Assembly (NCBI GenBank): GCA_035938015.1
Contig: DASZHJ010000454.1
Span: 1 to 5,696, forward strand
Direction of reading: 5' to 3'
From: DASZHJ01 sp035938015
GTDB taxonomy: Bacteria; Pseudomonadota; Alphaproteobacteria; ATCC43930; CGMCC-115725
Length of the DNA: 5,696 nt
Each line of letters opens with the position of its first letter. The stretch's first letter is position 1. The notes under the pieces are model-generated. The model saw only the letters and a program-made list of their open reading frames with translations, was not told the origin of the DNA and made no database searches. The translations under genes were made by a program, and so were the position numbers. This document shows positions 1 to 5,225 of this stretch, piece by piece.

Positions 1-192
1 ACGCTACATCCCAGCGGATTTCCGCACGGGCCGCATCCCAAGGCGCTCGCGGGCGCGTTTAAGCCGAAGAAGCTCGAGACCGATGAGGTCGCGGTGATGG
101 TGGATGCGCGCGACGCCCTCGAGATCGGCAAGCTGCCGCCGGGCGTCGAGGTCGAGGACTACGTCAATTCCTGGCGCACGGAGGCGCCATGA
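1..192 (+). CDS. hmgA: Homogentisate 1,2-dioxygenase, C-terminal 63 residues (5' end outside window)
   Basis: The reading frame is open from base 1 to a TGA at 190-192. HmgA is the Fe(II) dioxygenase that opens the ring of homogentisate to give maleylacetoacetate in tyrosine/phenylalanine breakdown. The visible piece begins TLHPSGFPHGPH. Two histidines six residues apart, in an LH...PHGP context, match the active-site His365 and iron-ligand His371 of the human enzyme. The segment DEVAVMVDAR that follows resembles the closing cupin strand seen in bacterial HmgA. The product ends about 55 residues after the second histidine. The stop overlaps the fahA start (ATGA), which points to translational coupling, and the next two genes are the following steps of the same pathway. 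Family assignment from 63 residues alone would be moderate; the context makes it strong. Confidence 0.85.
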   Translation, partial: TLHPSGFPHGPHPKALAGAFKPKKLETDEVAVMVDARDALEIGKLPPGVEVEDYVNSWRTEAP

Positions 193-1175
193 AGCTCGCG
201 AGCCTCAAGCGGGGCGGCCGCGACGGCACGCTGGTCGTCGTAAGCCGGGATCTCTTGCGCTGCGCTGCGGTTCCGGCAGTGGCGCCCACGCTCCAGCGAG
301 CGCTCGAGGATTGGGCGCTCGCGGAGCCCGCCCTTCGGGCTATCGCCATCCAGCTCGAGCAAGGCAAGCCTGACGCCCAGCCTTTCGACGCAACGCTCGC
401 GGCAGCGCCGTTGCCGCGCGCCTACCAATGGCTCGACGGGTCCGCCTACCTCTATCACGTCGAGCTCGTGCGCAAGGCGCGCAAGGCCGAGATGCCGCCG
501 AGCTTCTACAGCGATCCCCTGATGTATCAGGGCGGTTCCGACAGCTTCATCGGTCCGACCGACGATATCCTTGTCGCGGACGAATCATCGGGCATCGATT
601 TCGAGAGCGAGGTCGCGGTGGTCGTGGACGACGTGCCCATGGGTGTCTCGGCAGATCAGGGCGCGAGCCACATCAAGCTGGTGATGCTCGTCAACGACGT
701 GAGTCTCAGGAACCTGATCCCGACGGAGCTCGCCAAGGGCTTCGGCTTCTTGCATGGCAAGCCCGCCACATCCTTCTCGCCGGTGGCGGTGACGCCGGAC
801 GAGCTGGGTTCCGCCTGGGACGGCCGCAAGGTGAGTTTGCCGCTCACGAGCAGCCTCAACGGCACGCTCTTCGGCGAGCCCAACGCCGGCCGCGACATGA
901 ATTTCGATTTTCCCGCGCTGATCGCACACGCCGCGCGCACCCGCGAGCTCGAGGCCGGCACTATCGTCGGTTCCGGCACGGTCTCTAACCGCGATCCCGC
1001 GGCCGGCTCGGCCTGCCTTGCGGAGCAGCGGATGATCGAGACCATAGATGCCGGTGCACCTCAGACGCCCTTCCTCAAATTCGGCGACCGCGTGCGCATC
1101 GAGATGCTCGCGGATGGCCGCTCGATATTCGGAGCCATCGATCAGAAGGTGGTGCGCTACCAGCCACCCCGGTAG
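189..1175 (+). CDS. fahA: Fumarylacetoacetase / fumarylacetoacetate hydrolase family protein
   Basis: This 328-residue cytosolic enzyme probably catalyses the last step of tyrosine breakdown, fumarylacetoacetate + H2O to fumarate + acetoacetate. An N-terminal FAH-type leader domain (about residues 1-75) precedes the FAH catalytic fold. Residues equivalent to the mouse FAH centre can be placed by spacing: Asp83 and, seven residues on, His90 (mouse Asp126/His133); Glu139 and Glu141 in FESEVAVVVDD (Glu199/Glu201); Asp170 in LVNDVSLRN (Asp233); Lys191 in HGKP (Lys253). The metal site and catalytic histidine therefore look intact. The length fits the shorter bacterial type rather than the roughly 420-residue eukaryotic one. 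The ATG overlaps the hmgA stop, with GGAGG at 180-184 as ribosome binding site. Related FAH-family hydrolases and hydratases share this fold, but the position between hmgA and maiA supports fumarylacetoacetase. Confidence 0.92.
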   Translation: MKLASLKRGGRDGTLVVVSRDLLRCAAVPAVAPTLQRALEDWALAEPALRAIAIQLEQGKPDAQPFDATLAAAPLPRAYQWLDGSAYLYHVELVRKARKAEMPPSFYSDPLMYQGGSDSFIGPTDDILVADESSGIDFESEVAVVVDDVPMGVSADQGASHIKLVMLVNDVSLRNLIPTELAKGFGFLHGKPATSFSPVAVTPDELGSAWDGRKVSLPLTSSLNGTLFGEPNAGRDMNFDFPALIAHAARTRELEAGTIVGSGTVSNRDPAAGSACLAEQRMIETIDAGAPQTPFLKFGDRVRIEMLADGRSIFGAIDQKVVRYQPPR

Positions 1176-1192
1176 GACAGGCGGGTAAACGA

Positions 1193-1198
1193 GGGAGG
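1193..1198 (+). promoter_or_regulatory. Ribosome binding site of maiA
   Basis: GGGAGG lies 9 nt before the ATG at 1208, in the 32-nt gap after the fahA stop. It supports that ATG as the true start and separate ribosome loading for maiA within the operon. No promoter is evident in this short gap. Confidence 0.7.
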
Positions 1199-1207
1199 CT
1201 CGTTTTC

Positions 1208-1852
1208 ATGAAGCTCTACGGGTTTTTCCGCTCCTCGGCGGCGTTCCGCGTACGGATCGCGCTCAACCTCAAGGGGCTCGATTACGAGCAAGCGTCGATC
1301 CATCTGCGCAAGAATCAGCAGTCGGCCCCCGGTTATCTCAAACTCAATCCGCAGGCGCTGGTGCCGACGCTCGAGGACGACGGCCATCTCGTGCTGAGCC
1401 AGTCGCTGGCGATCATCGAATATCTCGACGAGACCCGCCCCACGCCGCCGCTGATGCCCTCGACACCGCTCGCACGCGCGCGCGTTCGCTCGCTGGCGCA
1501 GGCGGTCGCCTGCGACATCCACCCGATCGACAATCTGCGTGTGCTCCGGTATCTCGCGGATCCCCTGGGCCACGACGAGAAGACCGTCGAGGTCTGGTTC
1601 AATCACTGGATCGGGCTCGGCTTCGATGCGATCGAGCGGCGGCTTTCCAGCGAGGCCGATACCGGCCGCTTCTGCCATGGCGACGCACCAGGCCTCGCCG
1701 ATTGCTGCCTGGTACCGCAGGTCGTGAACGCGCAGCGCCACAGGAGCTTCGACTTCGCGCCCTATCCCACGATCATGCGCATCTTCGAGGCCAGCCGAAG
1801 CGTGCCGGCGGTCGCCGCGGCGTTTCCGGAACGGCAGCCGGACGCGGAGTGA
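1208..1852 (+). CDS. maiA: Maleylacetoacetate isomerase (zeta-class glutathione transferase)
   Basis: This 214-residue cytosolic enzyme isomerises maleylacetoacetate to fumarylacetoacetate using glutathione, linking the HmgA and FahA steps. The N-terminal thioredoxin-like domain (about residues 1-80) carries the zeta-GST signature RSSAAFRVRIAL at residues 8-19, the cis-proline segment LVPTL at 51-55, and the glutathione-binding QSLAIIEYL at 65-73. The helical C-terminal domain carries DIHPIDNLRVLRYL at 103-116, a strong MaiA hallmark. GLADCCLVPQ at 162-171 fits the GST C-terminal folding motif region. The classical Ser-Ser-Cys of zeta GSTs reads Ser-Ser-Ala here; the conserved first serines remain. 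Length is normal for the family. It sits third in the hmgA-fahA-maiA operon with a good ribosome binding site at 1193-1198. Confidence 0.95.
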   Translation: MKLYGFFRSSAAFRVRIALNLKGLDYEQASIHLRKNQQSAPGYLKLNPQALVPTLEDDGHLVLSQSLAIIEYLDETRPTPPLMPSTPLARARVRSLAQAVACDIHPIDNLRVLRYLADPLGHDEKTVEVWFNHWIGLGFDAIERRLSSEADTGRFCHGDAPGLADCCLVPQVVNAQRHRSFDFAPYPTIMRIFEASRSVPAVAAAFPERQPDAE

Positions 1853-1859
1853 GAGGGCC

Positions 1860-2258
1860 GTGGGCGCGAAAGGCGCCGTTCTCTCGGCGCTACTCCTGGC
1901 GGCGAGCGCCACTGCCGTCGCCGAGGAACCACCCCTGCCATGCAAAGGCGCTCCCGCCGTGGTCGGTGCGTGCTTTTCCGTGCACGGCCGATTGGGAGTC
2001 TACAACGGCATCCCCATCCGAATTTGGGTTGTGGGAACCCGTCGGATGCTCGGGGTCAAGGACGCCGCGGGCGGCGGCGTGACCGTCCGCCCGGAAATCC
2101 AGAGACTGCTCTCGCTTGGCGAGCCCGGGGAGACCGTTGTCTACGGCGATTACGAGGTGTGCCCGCTGTCGAAGGTGCATGCCGGCTGGATGCAATTCGT
2201 CTGCGTCGAGGGCGCCACACATCTGATGGCGCGTGACCGGGCGGGCTCGAGCCCATAA
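1860..2258 (+). CDS. Small, probably exported four-cysteine protein of unknown function
   Basis: The product is 132 residues from a GTG start that lies 7 nt after the maiA stop, probably the last gene of the operon. GAGAGGG just upstream (1851-1857, overlapping the maiA stop) could serve as ribosome binding site, although only 2 nt separate it from the GTG, so the start is not certain. The start is favoured because it gives a convincing signal peptide: Lys4, a hydrophobic core at about residues 6-20, and a likely cleavage after AVA at residue 21. The mature part has four cysteines (28, 38, 101, 115), an even number that would allow two disulfides in the periplasm. It also has conserved-looking stretches CFSVHGRLGVYNG, RIWVVGTRRMLGV and VVYGDYEVCPL. 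I have an impression of similar uncharacterised secreted proteins in proteobacteria but cannot name a family. No lipobox, catalytic motif or transmembrane segment beyond the signal is visible. A role in tyrosine catabolism is not implied by the sequence. Confidence 0.75.
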   Translation: MGAKGAVLSALLLAASATAVAEEPPLPCKGAPAVVGACFSVHGRLGVYNGIPIRIWVVGTRRMLGVKDAAGGGVTVRPEIQRLLSLGEPGETVVYGDYEVCPLSKVHAGWMQFVCVEGATHLMARDRAGSSP

Positions 2259-2262
2259 CCGG

Positions 2263-2496
2263 TCAGGGCACTGGCTTAAGCGAGATACCGGCCTGGGTCG
2301 GATCGTCCGCGAGGTTCTTCTGCCAGAACACGATGACCGCAAAGTCGATGGCTTGGGGCGCATCGCATCGCGGTAGATGCCGAAACGGGGCTGCCAGCCA
2401 GCGCGAGGGCGAGACCGACCTCCGGGTCTGGCACGATGGCCGCGTGCACGCGGTACCAATTGCCGGGCTCCAGCTGGCGCCCAATCCGGTCGCGGC
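2263..2496 (-). pseudogene. Probable frameshifted 3' remnant of an unrecognised gene
   Basis: Reading the minus strand after the VOC stop, coding-like sequence with G/C-rich third positions runs through three frames in turn. The first is about 2496-2396 (includes RQLEPGNWYRVHAAIV and EVGLALALAG). The second is about 2395-2353 (WQPRFGIYRDAMRPK). The third is about 2352-2263 (IDFAVIVFWQKNLADDP, ending at TGA 2263-2265). Two single-base losses, near 2393-2398 and near 2350-2354, would restore one continuous stretch of roughly 75-80 residues. No plausible start codon with a ribosome binding site is seen, so this looks like the tail of a gene whose 5' part is gone or replaced by the VOC gene. I do not recognise the family. 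A short intact ORF in the third frame (ATG at 2484) is a weaker alternative, because its first half looks non-coding. Sequencing error could also explain the shifts. Confidence 0.45.
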
Positions 2497-2868
2497 TCAG
2501 GGTCCGGTCGGAAAGAATACGCGAAGGCGATGCCCGTCGGGATCGGAAGCCACGAAGGTGCGACCGAAGTCGAGGTCGGTCGGCTCCTGCAGGATCCGGA
2601 GTCCGAGCGCGCGCCAATCCGAGTGCGCCGCATCGACCGCAGCGGCCTCGCGCACGGTGACCGCGATCTCGCCGCCGCCACCCTTGGCGGCTGCGGCAGG
2701 CTCGACGGTGTGGCGGGACCACAGCCCCAGCATCACGCCCGAGTCCATCGCGAACATCGCAAAGGTCGGTGACGCCTCCACCGGCGGCCGACCCAGAAGC
2801 TTTTCATAGAATGCAGCGCTCGCCGCGGGGCTCTCGACGTAGAGGAGGACGAAATTGATATCGAGCAT
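2497..2868 (-). CDS. VOC superfamily (glyoxalase/bleomycin-resistance fold) protein
   Basis: The product is 123 residues when started at the ATG at 2866-2868, which has AGGAG 7 nt upstream. An in-frame start 12 codons earlier lacks such support and would run into the operator-like element. The sequence has the paired beta-alpha-beta-beta-beta pattern of the VOC fold: INFVLLYVESPAASAAFYEKLLG at the N-terminus and DFGRTFVASDPDGHRLRVF at residues 100-119, with a variable glycine-rich link (about 60-66) between modules. The histidine usual in strand 1 of metal-dependent glyoxalases is Asn4 or a neighbour. The usual glutamate of the last strand is replaced in HRLRVF. A metal-dependent enzyme such as glyoxalase I is therefore unlikely, and a small-molecule-binding or resistance role is more plausible. 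It lies downstream of a WYL regulator on the same strand and shares an upstream element with it, so it is probably that regulator's target. The substrate is unknown. Confidence 0.88.
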   Translation of the reverse strand: MLDINFVLLYVESPAASAAFYEKLLGRPPVEASPTFAMFAMDSGVMLGLWSRHTVEPAAAAKGGGGEIAVTVREAAAVDAAHSDWRALGLRILQEPTDLDFGRTFVASDPDGHRLRVFFPTGP

Positions 2869-2875
2869 GAGGGTT

Positions 2876-2880
2876 CTCCT
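2876..2880 (-). promoter_or_regulatory. Ribosome binding site deciding the VOC gene start
   Basis: AGGAG on the minus strand is followed after 7 nt by the ATG at 2868. This selects the 123-residue form over the 12-residue-longer reading. Confidence 0.75.
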
Positions 2881-2903
2881 GCTTGGGAGCCACAATCTTT
2901 GCA

Positions 2904-2934
2904 CAAGCCTCCTGCCAGATTATGGCAGCAGCAA
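2904..2934 (-). promoter_or_regulatory. Candidate WYL-regulator operator upstream of the VOC gene
   Basis: On the minus strand this element starts TTGCTGCTGCCA and continues TAAT, CTGGCAG, GAGGC, TTG. It matches 25 of 31 positions without gaps to the element at 3667-3697 in front of the regulator gene. It holds two CTGNCA half-sites whose starts are 10 bp apart (one helical turn). Here the pair also forms a perfect 6-bp inverted repeat, CTGCCA and TGGCAG with a 5-nt spacer, at 2912-2928. It ends 35 nt before the ATG (38 nt counting from the end of the 28-bp core) within the only non-coding gap of the pair. Operator function is inferred from duplication, symmetry and position. A promoter probably overlaps, but no convincing -35/-10 pair was found. 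Confidence 0.6.
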
Positions 2935-2941
2935 AACACCG

Positions 2942-3634
2942 CTACTGCGGCGGGATGTCCTCGATGCCCCGCCATTCCCTGAGGAGCGCCTGCCGGCGTC
3001 GGGGATAGCGCTGCTCGCTGAGCTTCAGCGCCGCGATCCGGTCGGTGCGGAAATGGCGATAACCTCGGCGTAGCTCGCACCAGGCGGCGACCACGCGAGC
3101 GCGATCGAAGAAACCCAACGCGAACGGCCAGATCGTGCGCCGCGTCTGCTCGGCGTTTCGATCGCGATAGCGGATCCGGACTTTTCGCTCGCGCCGGATG
3201 GCCTCGCGGATGGTCGCAAGCTCGGCATCGCCCGCGGCGACCGCTTCTCCCGGGCCCACCAGCAGCGCCGAAGCCTCGAGCGCGTTGCGCAGATCCCCAG
3301 GTAGCACCGCTGCGATCTTGGCAAGCGCGTTACGCGCCGCAGCGCCGAGCCGGGTATCGCCACCGCGTTTGGCGACCCAGCGCGACCCCAGTACCAGAGC
3401 CTCGATCTCCTCTTCCGAGAACATCAACGGCGGCAACATGAAGCCGGGCTTCAGGATGTAGCCGACGCCGGCCTCGCCCTCGATCCCGGCGCCCTGCGAT
3501 TGCAGGCTGGCGATGTCGCGATAGAGCGTGCGGATGCTGATCGCGAGCTCGTCCGCCAGCGCTTGGCCGCTTACAGGCTGGCGATGCCGCCGCAGGATCT
3601 GGATCAGGTCAAGCAGGCGCTCGGCGCGGGACAG
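2942..3634 (-). CDS. YafY-type HTH-WYL transcriptional regulator
   Basis: The product is a cytosolic DNA-binding regulator of about 230 residues. An N-terminal winged helix-turn-helix (about residues 2-60, recognition region SGQALADELAISIRTLYRDIASLQSQGA) is followed by GEAGVGYILKPGFMLPPLMFSEEEIEALVLG, very typical of the YafY/DeoR-like subgroup. The C-terminal WYL domain (about 140-205) has WPFALGFFDRARVVAAWCELRRGYRHFRTDRI, in which the name-giving Trp-Tyr-Leu is Trp-Cys-Glu-Leu, as I recall it in this subgroup. The start is uncertain. I prefer CTG at 3632-3634 because AGAGGAG (3640-3646) sits 5 nt upstream, the protein then begins LSRAERLLDLIQ like relatives that begin MSRAERLLDL, and the 230-residue length fits. 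An in-frame TTG at 3697 would place the start codon at the first base of the operator-like element. The gene probably controls itself and the downstream VOC gene; the ligand is unknown. Confidence 0.85.
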   Translation of the reverse strand: MSRAERLLDLIQILRRHRQPVSGQALADELAISIRTLYRDIASLQSQGAGIEGEAGVGYILKPGFMLPPLMFSEEEIEALVLGSRWVAKRGGDTRLGAAARNALAKIAAVLPGDLRNALEASALLVGPGEAVAAGDAELATIREAIRRERKVRIRYRDRNAEQTRRTIWPFALGFFDRARVVAAWCELRRGYRHFRTDRIAALKLSEQRYPRRRQALLREWRGIEDIPPQ

Positions 3635-3666
3635 GACGGCTCCTCTCGGCTCGGCGCAGTTTATTG

Positions 3667-3697
3667 CAAGACTACTGACAGAAGGTGGCAGCAGCAA
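3667..3697 (-). promoter_or_regulatory. Candidate WYL-regulator operator upstream of its own gene
   Basis: On the minus strand this element starts TTGCTGCTGCCA and continues CCTT, CTGTCAG, TAGTC, TTG. It is the partner of the element at 2904-2934 (25/31 identical) and contains CTGCCA and CTGTCAG half-sites starting 10 bp apart. The 28-bp core ends 35 nt before the preferred regulator start at 3634. The VOC copy lies 38 nt before its start, so the geometry is nearly the same. A relatively AT-rich patch, CAATAAACT, follows and may belong to the promoter. Autoregulation is inferred from position. Confidence 0.55.
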
Positions 3698-3717
3698 CGG
3701 CAGGGAAAGATCGGCCG

Positions 3718-4479
3718 TCAGTTTCGTCGCCGCACGAGGCGGCGGCCGACGGCTGCCATGAGCGTATTGGCCGCGAGTGCCAGCGCGAAGGTAATCGCCA
3801 AGACCGCGTACATGTCCGGGACGCGCAGAAAGTTGTAGTGCTGGATCGCGAGGTGGCCGAGTCCGGCCCTAGCGAATTTTATCTCCGCAAGCAACACCCC
3901 AACAATGGCAACGCCGAGCCCGAGGCGCATCCCCACGATGACCGGCTCCACCAACGAAGGCAGGAGCACCGTTCGCACGATCTGCCATCCCGAGGCATTG
4001 AAGCTGTGCGCCACGCGGATGAGCACGGGATCGACGCCTTTCATGCCTTCTGCGGTCGCGATCGCGACCGGGAAGAAGGTCGAAAGCGCGCCCATGCCGA
4101 TCTTGGAGCCGGCTCCTACGCCGAGCATCAGCATGAGGATCGGCAAGAATACGATCTTGGGCGTCGCGGCCAAGCCCTGGAGATAGGGCGCCGCGGCCCG
4201 GTCCGCGAAGCGCCGCGCGCCGAGCAGCAGGCCGACGCTCGCGCCCGCTGCGGTGCCAGCGGCGAATCCCGCGATTACTTCGTAGGCGGTTTGGACCGCG
4301 TCGAGATAGATCGTCCGCTCGGAGAGCTGGTGGACCATCGAGGCGATGACCGCGAGCGACGACGGGATGATGCCTTCGTAGATGATCCCCGACCGCGCCA
4401 CCAGTTCCCATGCCGCCCAGATGATCAGCACCGTCGCCAGGCGCACGGCAAGCGCGGTGCGCAGGTATCTGCCGATCAT
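3718..4479 (-). CDS. ABC transporter permease, NitT/TauT (SsuC/TauC-like) family
   Basis: This 253-residue inner-membrane subunit belongs to an importer of the nitrate/sulfonate/taurine/hydroxymethylpyrimidine class. It has about six hydrophobic segments, beginning at about residues 11-28, 65-87 and 108-122 and ending at about 225-245, typical of the binding-protein-dependent permease fold. The cytoplasmic coupling (EAA) loop is clear at about 143-174: EGMKGVDPVLIRVAHSFNAS leading to IVRTVLLP. This is where an ATPase would dock. Its ATG overlaps the stop of the preceding permease gene (ATGA, 4476-4479) and no good ribosome binding site is seen, so translation is probably coupled. It closes the operon on this side; the strongly basic tail RRLVRRRN is cytoplasmic. 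The substrate cannot be inferred. Confidence 0.92.
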   Translation of the reverse strand: MIGRYLRTALAVRLATVLIIWAAWELVARSGIIYEGIIPSSLAVIASMVHQLSERTIYLDAVQTAYEVIAGFAAGTAAGASVGLLLGARRFADRAAAPYLQGLAATPKIVFLPILMLMLGVGAGSKIGMGALSTFFPVAIATAEGMKGVDPVLIRVAHSFNASGWQIVRTVLLPSLVEPVIVGMRLGLGVAIVGVLLAEIKFARAGLGHLAIQHYNFLRVPDMYAVLAITFALALAANTLMAAVGRRLVRRRN

Positions 4480-5222
4480 CGAGAGGACAGCCAGCGCTCG
4501 AGCCGGCCGGTCAGAAGAAAGAAGAGCGCACTCGCGGCGATCACTGAGAGGGTTGCCGCATACATCCCCGCGATCTCGTAGCGGTCGAACATGTCGCCGA
4601 CGAGATAGCCGAGACCACCGAGATTGGCCAAGAACTCGATCCCGACGACATTGACCATCGCGTAGATCAGGGCGAGGCGGAGGCCCGTGAAAATAGCCGG
4701 CCTCGCTCCCGGCAGCAGAACTTTGCGCAGGACGATCCGCTCGTCGGCTCCGAATGATTTCGCCACCCTGATCAGCACGGGCGAGACCCCGAGGAACCCC
4801 TCGCGCGTCTTGAGCACGACGGGAATGAAAGCCACGGCCACGCCCATGGCGATGCCGACCAGGACCGACCTGCCGAGGATCACGAGAAACGCCGGGTAAA
4901 GGAGCACCATCGGGGCCGAGAAGAGCGCACCGATCCAGCTCTCCCAGGCGCGGTCTAGGATTGGGTGGCGGTAGAGCAGATAACCGAGCGGAATGCCGAT
5001 CGCGGCGGCGATCGCTGCGGCCGCGAAGGTCGAGGCGAAGGTCGAGAGAAACGCCGCCGCGAGGCCCTCATCCTCGATCAGCCCGGGAAACGCTGCGATC
5101 ACCTCGGTGGGCGGCGCGATCGCGAACCTGGATACCCAACCCGCGGCAATTGCGGCCTGGAGCAGCGCCGCGAGCGAGAGAACCCCGCCGACTCCCGCAA
5201 GCGCCGGGCCCCATGCTTTCAT
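4476..5222 (-). CDS. ABC transporter permease, NitT/TauT family (second subunit)
   Basis: This 248-residue inner-membrane protein is paralogous to the next permease. Hydrophobic segments lie near residues 8-30, 60-84, 98-116, 120-137, 176-196 and 221-240. The EAA loop (about 138-171) reads GVSPVLIRVAKSFGADERIV then LRKVLLP. This nearly matches GVDPVLIRVAHSFNA of its partner, so the two probably form a heterodimeric channel. Many NitT/TauT systems encode a single permease that homodimerises, so two distinct genes suggest a split-pair subtype. The ATG lies 4 nt after the binding-protein stop (3 nt between) and the gene's stop overlaps the next start, so the three genes form one transcription unit. 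There is no strong ribosome binding site, again fitting coupling. Confidence 0.92.
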   Translation of the reverse strand: MKAWGPALAGVGGVLSLAALLQAAIAAGWVSRFAIAPPTEVIAAFPGLIEDEGLAAAFLSTFASTFAAAAIAAAIGIPLGYLLYRHPILDRAWESWIGALFSAPMVLLYPAFLVILGRSVLVGIAMGVAVAFIPVVLKTREGFLGVSPVLIRVAKSFGADERIVLRKVLLPGARPAIFTGLRLALIYAMVNVVGIEFLANLGGLGYLVGDMFDRYEIAGMYAATLSVIAASALFFLLTGRLERWLSSR

Positions 5223-5225
5223 GGG

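Noticed and set aside
1157..1945. Long minus-strand open frame of 262 codons antisense to maiA
   Set aside because: It mirrors maiA codons. The protein is rich in Arg/Ala/Glu with no recognisable domain, and long antisense frames are expected in high-GC DNA.
2259..2276. Possible bidirectional terminator between the convergent operons (CCGGT...ACTGG)
   Set aside because: The stem is only 5 bp including a G-T wobble, with no T-run on either side, so the evidence is too weak to call.
1890..2681. Minus-strand open frame of 263 codons
   Set aside because: It runs antisense through the secreted-protein gene and out of frame through the VOC gene. Only a short part (about 2395-2353) carries coding character, and that is assigned to the frameshifted remnant.
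2912..2928. CTGCCA/TGGCAG inverted repeat as a terminator of the regulator gene
   Set aside because: The stem is short and lacks a T-tract. The near-copy upstream of the regulator keeps the two half-sites but not the perfect symmetry, which fits an operator better.
3728..3744. Perfect hairpin CGCCGC-ACGAG-GCGGCG near the end of the second permease, as a terminator
   Set aside because: It lies inside the coding sequence, encoding the arginine-rich tail, and no T-tract follows on the minus strand.
3685..4581. Plus-strand open frame of 298 codons
   Set aside because: It is antisense to the permease gene. Its His/Arg/Asp/Glu-rich composition is typical of the complement of a membrane-protein gene in GC-rich DNA.
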